DNA from: Paragonimus skrjabini miyazakii
Taxonomy: Eukaryota; Platyhelminthes; Trematoda; Plagiorchiida; Troglotrematidae
Reading direction: 5' to 3'
Length of the DNA stretch: 64,000 bases
Assembly: GCA_014338405.1 (NCBI GenBank)
Contig: JTDE01000315.1
Location: forward strand, 153,762-217,761
Part shown: piece by piece, positions 26,982 through 39,126 of the stretch
How positions within the stretch are numbered: position 1 is the stretch's first letter
How the letters are laid out: each line of letters opens with the position of its first letter
Program-made: the position numbers and the translations under genes
The notes under the pieces: generated by a model
Seen by the model: the letters and a program-made list of their open reading frames with translations, nothing else
What the model was told of the DNA's origin: nothing
The model's database searches: none

Positions 26982-28815
26982 CTAGCCTTCGTTTTTTTTA
27001 ACGTTAAGACGTACCCCTCAGTTTCCGCGTGTACGAGTCATGCAGTATAACCCTTCAACAAATCCGCATGTTGTACAGCACTCCTCCTCCTTCTGAAGTT
27101 ACTTCACTCCTTTGCATCTGCTGGTGAATTCCCTCTGACCGACGCTCTGGCATCCCGCGGTTCACTGACATTCTCTCGGTTAGATGCGAGGGCACATAGT
27201 GATACTTTTCTAGCCCACTAGTTTATTGTGCCTGTGGACAAACTGACTGCTGTGTTGATTGAAATGAACTTCCCTATTAGCACAGAATGTCCGAGGTTGA
27301 ACTCGACTCACTATGGAATCCATGGCAACAGTTCAAATAATGTGTCCCAAAGGATGGATTTCCGGAAGGCAAACTCAAGATCGGTAATAACTCCAACATC
27401 CATATTCGTACATTTGGAAGACAGAAATCATGTGTTCGAATGAAGTTTACCATGAATAACTTGCATACAAGTTTGTGGAACAAGTAATCGAGGTTTGAAC
27501 AAATGAAAATCTATTTTTTTTTAATGTTGTGTAAGCACGCTCTATAAACCGCAACATCCTTTCAAATTCACATGATTGGTATTCAAATTTGTAATCCTTT
27601 TGCATGTTACTCAGCAGTGATTTTCGGTTACATTAAAGAAACGCATCTCGTAGTTGCCTTATCTTCGGGCTAGTTTTGAAGCAAATTAAATCTGTCGAGA
27701 CTGTTGCAAAGCTGCTACGAAATACCAACCAAATGTCAAACATTTCCGAAACTGTTAAGTAACGTAGTAATGTAATGTAATGCAATACTGAGTAAATTAA
27801 ATACATTTTCACCAATCTATTTCAGCCCATTGACAACCATCAAAAAAGTATAGACATGACTATTTTTTTTTGTAACACGTTTGAATTATTGTTGAATATT
27901 TACATGTCAATGTTCCTTGCATGCATGCTTTGCTGTCGCAGGCAGCTACTAAACTGTATGGGACAAGAGATACCACATCGACCCAATATCACCTCAAATT
28001 CTGTCCGAACTGTCTATTATGACCACGCATCTTGCTCAATAAATGCATCAGTTCAACTTTAAGATGAGTAAAACTAATACCCGCAATACAATCGTAGATG
28101 GATCTGAAATTGTTTAAACATTTCAGGGTGAACGTCAACCGTAACTACGACGGTAACTTACAGCAAACATCACTATTAAGCAATCACACACAAATCTATC
28201 AAAATAGTAAGAGAACGAAAAAAACGGCATCGGAAGAAGACATTTTTCTTGGTCTGTTGTGTGAAAGAGGAAATTTTTTTCACCATCTAACGCAGTAAAT
28301 TGAATCACTGATTACGATGACAAACCACACAAACGAATTGACCATATTTGCCAGGCTCATTAAGTCAGTGTTACCATTAAGAAAACAATATATCAACAAG
28401 TTTCCGTTTCTGTAATGTGTAGTTTGAAACTCGGCTACGGGTGAACAAATGCAAGCAATACCATTTGGATTATCCGACCAGGAAAAAATCAATGCTGCCC
28501 AAATATCCGACCACACAAGTCGATCGTTGTTACAAAAACCGTTCTTTCTTGGTTATTAAGCAAACACTGAACGGGAATATAAAATACGCTACGATCAAGC
28601 ACTATGGTTGTATAAAATTCACATTCATAACTGAATATCACATCAGTATTCTCTGGTATCCGGTTAACTCATCTGATTTTAAAAAACGATCGGGGAAAAA
28701 AGATACAATGTTCTGGTTTCTATTTGGACTTTATGTATAAACGTCAATATGACTATATTGTGTGAGATACGATCCATACGGTTGTGAGATGTAGACGTGT
28801 GTGATTCTCTAAAAC
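26982..28815. other. Anonymous DNA, no supported gene
   Basis: Several 60-100 codon frames occur on both strands (27228-27443, 28098-28298, 28441-28740), none with recognisable motifs. Nothing else seen. Confidence 0.55.
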
Positions 28816-29145
28816 TTACTGATTCATATCCACATAGTAACCGCGTAGTGGTCCATGCACGGGACACACGCAAATGCACGATGGTGCGACATTCGGTGAC
28901 GGTGGTGGTGGCGGCGGCGGTGGCTGTGCTGAAAAACATTCATGAAAAGCCGCAGTCTCGATTCTTCTCGCACGGCTGGAGGAAGAGATACGCTTTGCTG
29001 CTAAGGCCGCTGCTTCTGTGGCTATTTTTACAGTTTTTACGCGGTTAAAAAGGGAGTGAGTTGAAGGTGCAGTAGCTTCTTGTTGCCATTCAGTTACTGA
29101 TAGAGTCGGTGATGGCTGGAGCATAGAATAAGTCCTTCTGGGCAT
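28816..29145 (-). CDS. Candidate first exon or small gene with polyproline tract
   Basis: A 109-codon minus-strand frame begins at an ATG with A at -3. It runs through an alanine/serine/arginine-rich part (ATEAAALAAKRISSSSRARR) and then eight prolines, and ends at a stop at 28816. The segment is visibly richer in G+C than its surroundings, and the proline codons come from a GGT/GGC-type trinucleotide tract at 28898-28925. Two other frames are also open across the tract, which weakens the case. If real, it is a low-complexity N-terminal region. No family recognised. Confidence 0.28.
   Translation of the reverse strand: MPRRTYSMLQPSPTLSVTEWQQEATAPSTHSLFNRVKTVKIATEAAALAAKRISSSSRARRIETAAFHECFSAQPPPPPPPPSPNVAPSCICVCPVHGPLRGYYVDMNQ
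28896..28925 (+). repeat. GGT/GGC trinucleotide microsatellite
   Basis: A run of GGT and GGC triplets (ggtggtggtggcggcggcgg), unusual in this AT-rich window. On the minus strand it encodes the polyproline of the candidate exon. Confidence 0.8.
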
Positions 29146-31006
29146 TGTTTGTTTGTGATGCGAATTAGAAGATGAATTTGTGTGCGTGCAAGTGTAAGTT
29201 TGAGAACGGCTATTAAATTGGCAACTTAGTTCCGATGTTAGTCCAAGGGTTCAGATGCGGAGAGACGTTTGATCAGAGTTGAGGAAATCGGTTGTGGAAT
29301 GTATTGTACTCTAGTGAATGAAAAATTCAAGAAATATATGGATATTTATTGTTATTATAACAGGTGAATAACAAGCAATCTGGAATTCAATATAAATATT
29401 TCTTGAACGCAATTTTTACATGAAACGATATCACTATATGTGGGTCTATTGGTTGTGGGCATTTGATCACTGAAACGCCATAAGGATGGAAAAGAGTCTC
29501 ACAAGAACAATGTTGCCTGCGACCAAATGAAACGCGTCAGCAGAGTACCTTCACAACTAGCATCAAACACTTTTTGAAAAATCGGCATTTCGTGAGACAA
29601 GTGATCGTCAAATGCAATAAAAAAGCACATCTTTCTGAAGGATGATTGGCGAGTGTAAAAATGAATGGATAGAGGTTAGTTTGCACAAATTTGCCGAAAA
29701 TTTTTAATAAGCCAACAAAAACGTGCCTACAATTTACAGCCGACAAACCTGTGTATCCGATCGAGAAGAAGTCAAAATCTGTGACAAAAGTTTGCCAATA
29801 GTTTACTCGGTAGGTACGCAAAATAATCACATCAATCATTATATCCCTTAATGCTCCCAGCCAAAATTTAAATGTGCCACAAGTCTGTTAGTCAGAAGAA
29901 TGATTTTTAAAAGCAATGGTCTTGAAACGTTTTCCGTTGAGTCTGCCCTCCGCACTACGTTGAGATCTGAAGTTAACGGCATGGGATAGTTAAGGTCACG
30001 TTTCGAAGACCTCCAAAGTGTGATCTACTGTGATTCGTTTCTTTCAGTCCTACCCCGGTTCAGAGAGCAACTGTCATTTTGATCAACGTTTCACTCAAAT
30101 TTCTAATAGATTGTTTCTACGGACCACTGGATAGATCAATTGACAGCGTCAGTTTGGGAAATATTTCAACTGAAGCAAAATAATCCCAAACAACCCTACA
30201 TTAAACTCATTGTGGATAGTGCATTGCCAGCTTTGTACGGGGTACAAAGCTATATCATACCGAGGTGCAAACGTTGTTCCAGAAACGTTTCACATACGGT
30301 TGTAAATTTCACCTCTGATGAAAATCTATAGCATTCTGTTACGATGTAAGTACACTCATTAGACTGTTTGCAGAAGCTTCTGTTTTTAAGTGACTCTCAC
30401 TTTACAAATTTGGATCAGAAAGCATAAGTATTTTCGAAACTCACAATGAATAACATACAGCTAAACTCGGTAATGCTTGAAAAGTCGTTTTCAGGTTAAA
30501 AAAAAACACTGCCAAGCAATGCTTTTTCTTACAGAGAAGTCTAGAGAACAAATGATATGCACACTTTCACACTAACATAACGACCTCACTGCAATGGCCT
30601 AGCGACTGTAACTGTCTTTACTAATGAGTTATCCAACATAACTATCATAGCGTTAACAGGGTACCCGGCAACAGCTCGATTTAAAAGTGAGCGGCGAAAT
30701 ACGATGACCCATACAGATAAAGCATATACACAGCTGATGAGTTATAACACAGACAAAACTGTGGGAACCCATTTGTTGTAAGTCAGCTAGAAGGGACATA
30801 CGGCAGGAGGCATAACCAGGAAACAATTGTGACAAACACTCAACGTGTAACATTCACAGAGTTTGACGACTCACCAGCACTCAAGCACACCTCAGCAACT
30901 TCAGCGAATGTCGAATTAGGTTAAACTGCACAGACCTCGTTCCCCACATCATATACATACTTATAAATAGATGTGTATACCTAGAATACCATAAAAGAAG
31001 CGCACG
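29146..31006. other. Anonymous DNA, no supported gene
   Basis: No recognisable gene. Frames such as 29537-29839 (minus, 100 codons) lack motifs. Confidence 0.6.
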
Positions 31007-31419
31007 GTCTGCGAAGCCCTCGCGACTCAGAGAGTCGGTGGCTTGAAACTTTAGGTGAGATGGCGGCTAACCGAGCTCAGTGGCGTGAATGTTGTCGTTG
31101 TTTGGCCGAGTTGTCTGTGAAGTGAGTGCATTTAATGACGCGGGGCAGTGAAAGCCGTAAGGAAGCTGTCTTGCTGATGACGCCTTACTTTCACTTACAG
31201 CTCGGTTGTTTGTTTGCTAGATGTAGGCGCCTTGATGTTGTATGTTTGAATGTGGACGTAGCTCTTTTTTAGTGGTTAGGTCCACTCCTCTCCCTCTTTT
31301 TTCTTCTCTCTTCCTAAACAGGGTTTGTTTCTTCTTCTTCTTCATGGTTTTGTGGCAGTTAAGCATCAGTGTGAACCACTGATGTATTGCTGTCTATGAT
31401 GATGATGATGATGATGATA
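31007..31419 (+). mobile_element. RTE-type LINE, 3' tail only
   Basis: Closely related to the 3' end of the RTE copy at 19380-19735. It encodes the last C-terminal residues (ESRWLETLGEMAANRAQWRE and on) to the stop at 31133, followed by the same 3' UTR and the same conserved block before the tail (accactgatgtattgctgtc). It ends in an uninterrupted GAT repeat (31398-31418). Relative to the other copy it carries about 11 extra bases near 31160 and a pyrimidine-rich insert near 31280-31345. Severe 5' truncation is the usual result of target-primed insertion. Confidence 0.9.
31398..31418 (+). repeat. (GAT)7 microsatellite at LINE 3' end
   Basis: Seven perfect GAT units close the RTE copy. The other copy has only about three units (19726-19734). 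Simple-repeat tails are a known feature of RTE elements. Confidence 0.9.
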
Positions 31420-34400
31420 ATATCAATCAAGGTTGAAGTAAAACTCGAGGAGTTGTGTGAAACAGCGGTCGCCTAAAAAACCTAATCCGGGATCTTGCAA
31501 ACATTATTCTATTCGAAATGATGAATGACAAATTTCCGGTAACAATTCTGATACCCCTCAGAGCTTATCCTGGTCTACAATCTAAACCCATGATTACCTT
31601 TTATGATAGTATTGTATACCTTTTTACTGTCAATCCCCTTACGCATCAGCGTCCAAACAACAAAGTGCTTACTCACATTAACAATACGTTTATAAACCTA
31701 TTTACTAAAATTGGCAAAGACAAGCGTATAAAAGGATGGGACTGATTAATAACCGGAATCAGAAAATTGAAAACAAGTGCGTTTATTGCTAATCCAAGAG
31801 AAACAAATTACAGTTCAACCGGTCAACCTATTCAAAATCATTTACAAGGTCATAAATAACCAACCGAATAAAGTCGGACAATACTGGCTAACGACTATCA
31901 AAGTGGTCATTCCGCCTGAAATCGTGTGAACAAATGAAGTTTGTTTGCTCTAACAAACCTTTACGGGCAAGAATCACTTTTTGTGGGTCTCATGGTGATC
32001 ACTGAAAGAAGGGTTTAAATTTAAAGTTGACTGCTAGACTGAATATGCACTGACTTAGCAATAAGATGACAAAAACACATCCGTTAATTTATATCATCAG
32101 TATTTCGCTTGTTTTATAATAAAACACAGTTCTTTATCATTGTGTTCAATCAAATCCGAACCATATTTTAAGTGAGTCATAAATCTCAGATATTTATCTG
32201 TTATTCACAAAAATGCGATTCACTAGAGAACTAAATGGCAAACAAGCCGTTTGATTGCTATTCCTTTATACCATTAAGGATAGACTTGAACGTGTATTCA
32301 AAATATATAGAATATATAGAATTCGTCATGAAAACCAGTGATTGAGTTAAGCTGTCGCTGCGGTTTAACGTATCAACACATGGTCGGCTGTTCTACATTA
32401 AGTGTACGCTGTACTCCGACAGGATGCACAAACAGATAAGTCATATTCCGTTCTGCCTATTTAGGTGTATGTGTCAACCTGGTTTTGTGTACAGTGAATT
32501 TCACGTGCAGATGGGTCATGCAAAAAATTAACCCAATATATGAAAGGCCATGGAGTACCTGTTTTAATATAATTCCTGGGTTATTTGGTCTTCTTCATAA
32601 GATACAACCAAACGAGTATCCGGCCGAATTCTTGGGACGGATGTATAGATCAAATGGTATAACCCATGCCGTGTAAAGACGTGTTTCTAATAGCTGGTTC
32701 GTGGTCGTCCGAAACCTAGTTGTTTTACAACTTGATTCCCGAACTTCTAAATTACTCCTTTTAAAGTTCTTCAGTGTACGGTGAGTAATTAATCACAAAT
32801 GACAGTTCAAAAAATGGCACACGGGAACAGTTCAATAATTTAGGTTGATGCAGTCGTTGGGCTCAATTGCGCCTTCTTTCTCAGTTCCGGTCACTGGTTC
32901 CTATATTTGGAGGCGAAATTAAATGCCAAATGTTTAGTCCCCAATATCTCGACGACTACTGATAGACTACAAATCAACAAACTCATATAATGTCAAATGG
33001 AGATGCGCGAAGGTCGCTGGCAGTTCGAAAGGTCTAAACCATTAAAGGCAGTGTGTACTGGTTAAGACTGAACAAAGCGTCGTTGCATATGGCACAAACG
33101 CATACTGTGCTGTTGGCAGTTCTCTCCAATGTACCAAAAATACATGAAGTCGCTCCAGCTATTACCATCTCTATTTTCATAGGCTGAAGTCAACTGATCA
33201 TCTGTTACCATCTGTTACCCGAAGGCAAGCTCTACAATTACTTGCTGGCAGATCATCGGTCGGATGCCCTAGCATGAGTGATGCATTAGAGATTATAGTC
33301 AAACACATTGCATCGAACTCTCGATGCCTTTTCGCCAACTTTTGTAAGTATGATGTAAATTTTTGTGATGGTACACTTAAATGAGTCAAAATATAGTCAC
33401 AATAAGCCAAACATAGGAAAATATGTGCAACAACGTTCGAACGTGGAAATCGTCGCACTCGACAAGATGCTAATTACACCTCATTCAAAGTGGTGTCACT
33501 CCACGACTGGTTGTCTATGTTTGAAACAATCAAAGCATTGTTCATCTGCATACGAAACCACTATAGGAAGTAGTGGATGCAACGATGTAAACCTACACAA
33601 CACACACAATCCAAAGTATCTTGCAATTCAAATTCACGTACGTTGTCCACACTTCAGATGCAGTTCCATACTTTATGACAAAAACTGACTACAATTCTGA
33701 CATCCGAAGAGTTGTGTACTGACAAAACAATGTTAGACCAAAATGTTCGTTGCATCCAGAAATACTGTTGACGACTTGCAAAAACGTGCCAATGAAGTTA
33801 TTTACAACTAGTCAAATCAACTTGCGAGATATGTCAGAAAGAACAGCTGAAAATCTATTAATTAGTACAAGCAATCTAATATGCCGGTATGATTAAGTTA
33901 CCAGTAACGCGTTCGCAGTTAAATATGTCACATATTTTTAACCAAACGTGAAATTCTTCCAAAAAAAACGGATAGGAGAAACGTACCATTAATAAGATCA
34001 CATTGTTCACTCCGACACGAACGAAATTGTGTAAAACCGTCATGCGGACAAAAAGAAGATGCAGTGAATATGAAGCGCTGACGGTGAGTGAGTACGCCTT
34101 CTTTTACACTACACTTTATAGACTTGAAATAAGATACATGTATTGAATGGATTACCGAAAATGTTCACTTGGGTCACGAACACTAGGGACATGGTGACGG
34201 ATTACCTGTGATACACTCAAATTTCTAATAATCTAATCCGGCTCAATTGGGCGTGTTTTGTGAGATTGTATCGTTGATTAGACTGGGTTTTTAGCTTATT
34301 GTTTAAGATAATGACTAGATATCTCTGTACGTAAACAAGTGGTGGAAAGAAAACACAAAACCTACCACCCACATACTATTAAACAATAAACAAAAATCTC

Positions 34401-35414
34401 AAAATCTAGTGAGGGCGTTGAAAGATAGCAGATAACTAGATATTCGTTTTTATCGTAGCCAACAAGTTCAGCATAACGAGCTCTGACTCTACGCAAGTGG
34501 TAACGAGAAACATATGTTAAGCAAAACTGAATATCGCGAGGAAACGGTCAGCTAACATAAAATAATGCACTGGTTAGCATGGCTCACTCACAAAAATATG
34601 GCTGCAGGCCAAATTCTGTGTATACTAAGGGTATGGATTATCGCCGGGCTTAAAAGGAAGCCAAACTTGAGTCTCACGATTACACTCTAAAAGAGATGGA
34701 TGATAATTCCATCCGAATAAGAAAATATACTAAGCTGTTAGTGGCTAATGATTAATACAAACAACAGTTTTCTGTTTCCTTGAGCTAAGTGTGCACTTTT
34801 AAGACGTTCCAGATTTAATCACAACACATTTGGTGTCAAGTCTAGCCCTATTAGATAATTATCTCCATGAGCAATTAAGTAGTAGTAACGTCTTCGTGAA
34901 AGTCTGTTCTGGTCTGATATGGGCATATGAATGAGTCTAAGTGCCTTGTCCAGGAGCCAATTCGGTTCACTGATGTTGTGGACGAATCGAGACGTTGTCA
35001 TACTGTGTAGTGCGACCTGACAGTATTGTCCAATCAGGAAGTGAATCACGTTAGTTGTCAACAAGAAGTGCGCCGGTCAATCTCCTTTATACGCACAGCT
35101 TCGATTTGTTTTTTTCTTCAGTGTGTTTGTCTTACCGTCATTAATGTGTTCTTTCTTCTGATTAATCAAGTTGAGTTAATCTTCTTAAACATTGGCCTCT
35201 CAGTCCTTTCGCCTTCAGTATATATCGTTATCGAGTGTGCGAATTATAGTCCATCGCCTCATTCCGTACACAGACTCTCACAACACCCGCAGTCAAAAGG
35301 GACTAGACCAGATACCATGAGACACCAAAATGTCTTCAAAGAACATGTACTTCATTTGACCTTCACTAAGAAGGTCCAGCCCACTTTTTTCTCGCGGTGA
35401 CGACAGTTTGACAA
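31420..35414. other. Anonymous DNA, no supported gene
   Basis: No recognisable gene. A stretch near 33200-33350 reads protein-like on the plus strand in short blocks but is broken. Frames 33198-33458, 33365-33688 and 34819-35064 have no motifs. Confidence 0.5.
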
Positions 35415-35530
35415 ATATGAGGGATAATTAAAAATCCCCGTAGCATTCATGAAAAATAAGGTTTCAGCGAACAAACTGTTTTCGATAAATTCTCCTCCCG
35501 TGAAACAATTGGTTCCCGTTAAACTGTCTC
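35415..35530 (-). mobile_element. PLE 3' end with decayed hammerhead-like motif (minus copy)
   Basis: On the minus strand the sequence reads GGAGAATTTATCGAAAACAG then TTTGTTCGC, the same boxes as in the PLE 3' ends at 37598-37635, 39235-39270 and 47675-47720. The CTGATGA box is eroded, but the GAAA box, the AACA..TGTT stem III and the following C are kept. The flank beyond it (a Tcatgaatgctacgggga block) also matches those copies. No coding part remains. Confidence 0.6.
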
Positions 35531-35679
35531 AGCCTGATCAACACTGACTAATTAGGACCAAGTTCGTTTGTGGTCCTAACCACAGCGAAGTAATGTTACT
35601 CTTTTATCCAATTGCATTGTTCCTCCATTAATCTTTGATCAATAACACTGTAACTCGTCACTTAAGTGTACGCAATTGT

Positions 35680-35730
35680 ACCAGCCAAAGAGGAGAATTT
35701 ACCGAAAACAATCTGTTGGTTCACATATAC
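35680..35730 (+). mobile_element. PLE 3' end with decayed hammerhead-like motif (plus copy)
   Basis: Reads attgtaccagcc, then GGAGAATTTACCGAAAACAA and TCTGTTGG, matching the family 3' end. It is divergent to the copy at 35415-35530, about 200 bp away, giving the opposed arrangement of 3' ends that flanks copies A and B. No element protein survives between them. Confidence 0.5.
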
Positions 35731-36899
35731 GTGAATGAGAATATACACTGTAAACTATCAGAAAAAAACATCCGCATTTTGAAAGTGGAAAACTTTGTTT
35801 TAAGATTTTTGAAGAGTTAGTATGCAAGGTATCGTAAGGACTGTTTAAAGCAAATGTACAAGGTATAACGGAAATTTTAAATGACTGAACACCACTCACA
35901 AGACGTACCAACACTATTTATCAACCATGGGACCTCCCACCAAACATCATTAGCAGGGATTCCGAAACATACCGGCTACACCTTTGTTCAATTCATTAGT
36001 CAGATCTGTCTTCTATAGTGAAGTCAGTTTAAACCGTGTACACTTCGTGCAAGACCTAGAGATACACTGAATTACTGGACCCAACACCAAGGACACAGTA
36101 ACCTGCTTTAGTAACCTGATCCCACATAAATGGTTTGGTCCATTATGTTCCGATTCAGCCTTTCCAATTAGAAACAACGGGTAGGCAACTCACTATAAGT
36201 GTCAGAGAAGTACCATGTCTGTACAGTCTTCAATGATCTTCGGTAGATTCCGCTGAGGAAAGAGTCTGTTTCAGTGACAATCAGAGAAGTGATGAACAGT
36301 TGGTGTGACCAGCATCAGACAGTCAGGAGAATCAGACTCACGATCAATGAGTGAACGTCAGATTGTAGTAAAGATACCTTTCCATTAGGTCAAGGGGACA
36401 CAGTCACCAAGGTTGCAAGAAGGTATGTGAACAAATTTCCTGAGGTGTTGCACTTCTCACTGATGAGTTTTAGGCAAAAACAATGTAAACAAGTCTGCTT
36501 TCTAATAGTGGATGACAGTTAACAATGGAATGAAAACAACTATTCACCCGTGAAAAGGAACTTGGAGACTTGGAACTGAATGATTTAAAACGTGGGAAAA
36601 CAGACAAGAATAGTTGTTTCTGTACAATGTTTACATACTGACTTCTGCGTTTGTTGTTTACGGTGGACCAGCGCACACATGGCGTTCATTAAAAGATGAC
36701 GGTGAATTAAGTAGTGACTATCGGTTACGACACTGACAAAACACGACTGAAAATCTCCATTAATCCTGAGAGCCCATCGTGTCTATTAATGGAGATAATT
36801 TGAGAAAGCTGACAGATAGATTGGAAAGTTAATAGAATCTGAAAGAAATCAACCTATACAGAAATGCAGCCCATGCTGCTCTCAGGTAAAAGGTAAGTA
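35731..36899. other. Anonymous DNA between PLE fragments
   Basis: No motif recognised. It may hold eroded upstream parts of PLE copy D, but no polymerase motif can be read. Confidence 0.5.
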
Positions 36900-36913
36900 C
36901 ACGTGTTTATTTA

Positions 36914-37680
36914 GTGTATGCAAACGAAGATTGTAATGCAGTCGACAGTGCCTATCCTGCAGCACGGGTCATCGTATCGTTCATTACCTACCCTGCACTG
37001 GTGCCAAACCTCAAAGATAGCTTGCCTAGGTTTTCTTCGTCTTTTTGTGTTCATTCTCTCACCTGTGTTTATCAAGACGGTTACGTTGGACGATCCACAA
37101 ACCGGCTGTGAGAAAGAATCCATGAACTACTCCCAAAATCGCTTAACAACGGTTCGATAAAGCCCATTTCCAGTGCAATCGGTTTTCATCTGATTGACAA
37201 CGGTCATCAAATTGAGTCGGATGAAGTCTTTCGAGCCATCTAAAAGGTTGGTCAAGCCCAATCCAGAGCTGTCACATAGCAATTGTTATCAACGGCTGAG
37301 GCAATCACCATCAGACTGTACAACCCCTGTCTGTGTGCCCAAAAACAGTTCCTGTAAGACCTACATCTCCCTTGACCAACTGTTCCACAGCCACCTGAGA
37401 CTCAAGCAGGCTTGAACCACTTGACACTGCTGAATGCATGTCTCACGGTAGACACAAGTGATAATGCCACCAATTCACCTACACTCTCACCCTCCTCCAG
37501 TTGACTGTCATCTGCCCCATGTCTATGATTCTAAGGTCCTATTTGACTTGCTCTAATTTTTCATACATAAAACGCATGTACCCTATATAATTGTAAAAGA
37601 CCGATGAGAATTACCGAAAACAGCTGTTCGCATAACTGTTTTCTTATGAATTCTATGGGAATCTGGAAACGACTGGAGAG
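36914..37680 (+). mobile_element. Penelope-like element copy D: GIY-YIG endonuclease remnant plus 3' end
   Basis: A plus-strand frame gives YPAARVIVSFITYPALVPNL, then LTCVYQDGYVGRSTNRL, the GIY-YIG nuclease motif of Penelope-like elements (here GYVGR), followed by ERIHELLPKSL, ISSAIGFHLIDNGHQIESD, STAEAITIRLYNPCLCAQKQ and LHLP. This order matches copies B and C. Several in-frame stops (after STNRL, RAI, AVT and QFL) break it. The family nuclease nicks target DNA for insertion; this copy cannot make it. At 37598-37635 lies a hammerhead-like motif: CCGATGA (one change from CTGATGA), GAAA, then the palindrome AACAGCTGTT followed by C. Confidence 0.8.
37598..37635 (+). ncRNA. Hammerhead-ribozyme-like motif of PLE copy D
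   Basis: Core boxes in order: CCGATGA at 37601-37607 (consensus CUGAUGA with one change at a normally invariant U), a short stem-II segment, GAAA at 37616-37619, a stem-III palindrome AACAGCTGTT at 37619-37628, and C at 37629 in the cleavage-site position. The U-to-C change probably abolishes cleavage. Hammerhead motifs with very short stem III are known in PLEs. Confidence 0.5.
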
Positions 37681-38307
37681 AAGAATACCTTGGAAATATG
37701 GTGCTGATAAAAGTTTTCAAAGTTTACAAGTAATTCAATACGTTGGTTCACTACAAAGGATTTTTGTATGAGTAAATTGGCATGTGCGAGTTTTGACGGT
37801 ACAACAAAATTAAAGAATGATGATAGATAAATTATAGTATTTAAAAACAGCCATAAACTCAAGAATGCAAACCGGGAACATCAAAATTAATCTAAGTGGA
37901 TCATGATCCCACTTTGAGATGTGCAATTACGTTTGGTTGGGCGGTATCACGCAACTAAGCAACATGGAACTCCGCTGGCGATATCACACACCCTCAAAAT
38001 TACGCACAAGTATGATGACAATAATACTGAATCCGGTGAGAATTAAGAAAAAACAACATGAGCTTTGACTAGATTAGAACCAGCGGTATGACCTCTACCG
38101 GGACAGTTTGTCCTTTGGAAAAATTAGTTAATTTTATAGGACAGGGAGTGATGAATAAGTTGCCCGACTAAAGTGCAAGCATACTCCGGTCACTAACTGT
38201 AATTAACTGAGCTTCGAAACTATTCATAAGTAATTCTAAGGTATTTTCAATCGAATGTTCAAATATGGAAAACTATTTATTAGTAAATCCGGAACGGTAG
38301 CTAACAC
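37681..38307. other. Anonymous DNA, no supported gene
   Basis: No gene or repeat recognised. A minus frame at 37653-37862 overlaps the PLE D edge and has no motif. Confidence 0.6.
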
Positions 38308-38353
38308 CTTTATTTTTGTACTTCGTTTCAAATATGCCCATTACGATAATGAG

Positions 38354-38626
38354 AATAAAGACATATAGGCGAACATATGTTTTCGATAATTCATCTTCAG
38401 GCCGGTACAATTATATAAGGAGTTAAAAGAGCTAGATCAAGATATCGACCAGACTTATTACAGAGAAACCAGGTCACTGGTCAGTCGAATTGGCGATGAT
38501 TTGATTGGTCGGTTACGTCACGCTTGTCCATTGGTTTGACCGCGCAGGTTGGCCATAGATCCGGTGGATTTGTAGCCATGGTAAGTGCAGCGCTTGAACA
38601 AACCGTTTTTGATGACATAATACCGG
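38354..38626 (-). repeat. Left inverted terminal repeat of PLE copy B
   Basis: Antisense copy of 39013-39284. It includes the reverse complement of the hammerhead-like motif (GCGAACATATGTTTTCGATA at 38369-38388) and of the last 30 or so codons of the element frame. Differences from the right copy are scattered single bases and one or two 1-bp indels. Confidence 0.95.
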
Positions 38627-38733
38627 ACGATTAACAGGACCTATGCTACAGCAGAACTCCGTATTCAATTCTTCACATCCCCAATTCTCAGATTTTATAA
38701 CAAAGATAGACTGACAGTTCAGACCTCATCTAT

Positions 38734-39126
38734 GTGTATCTACTCATTCACTTGTTCTGTGGAGCAGGCTATATTGGTCGAACGTCAAGACAACTTTCGA
38801 AACGAATCCGAGAACACCATCCACGGTGGCTGGGGCACGGGGAATCACGATCTGTCAACAGTGCTATCCTCGCTCATCTGGTTGAAAGCGGACACCAAGT
38901 GAACACTGATCAAGCCTTCAAAGTGGTATATCGCGTGCCAGGCAACCCATCAAAAGCAGTCCGAATAAGAACACTTTGTACTGCCGAGGCCATTGGAATC
39001 AGGCTGCTTGACCCGGTATTATGTCACCAAAAACGGTTCGTTCAAGCGCTGCACCTACCATGGCCACAAATCCACCGGATCGATGGTCAACCTGCGCGGT
39101 CAAATCAATGGACAAGCGTGACGTAA
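38734..39126 (+). CDS. GIY-YIG endonuclease domain of PLE copy B (C-terminal fragment)
   Basis: A 130-codon open frame. The nuclease motif is GYIGR at about residues 12-16, followed by the conserved R..EH.P.WL pattern (RIREHHPRWL), an ILAHLVESGH block, a FKVVYRVPG block, then ..TAEAIGIRLLDPVLC and QALHLPW, the usual C-terminal end of Penelope-like polymerases. The frame continues past HLPW for some 25 codons through what is normally 3' UTR, because a stop has been lost. The reverse-transcriptase half is absent. In complete elements this domain acts in the nucleus to nick the target. The uninterrupted frame and near-identical ends suggest a fairly young copy. Confidence 0.85.
   Translation: MYLLIHLFCGAGYIGRTSRQLSKRIREHHPRWLGHGESRSVNSAILAHLVESGHQVNTDQAFKVVYRVPGNPSKAVRIRTLCTAEAIGIRLLDPVLCHQKRFVQALHLPWPQIHRIDGQPARSNQWTSVT

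Noticed and set aside
30735..30760. CTGATGAG box as a further hammerhead candidate
   Set aside because: No GAAA box at the right distance and no pairing arms; also true of similar strings near 36463 and 13912.
36914..37160. Overlapping plus and minus frames of 65-80 codons over PLE copy D
   Set aside because: Shadows of the GIY-YIG remnant; only the frame with the YVGR and EH-like motifs aligns with the sister copies.
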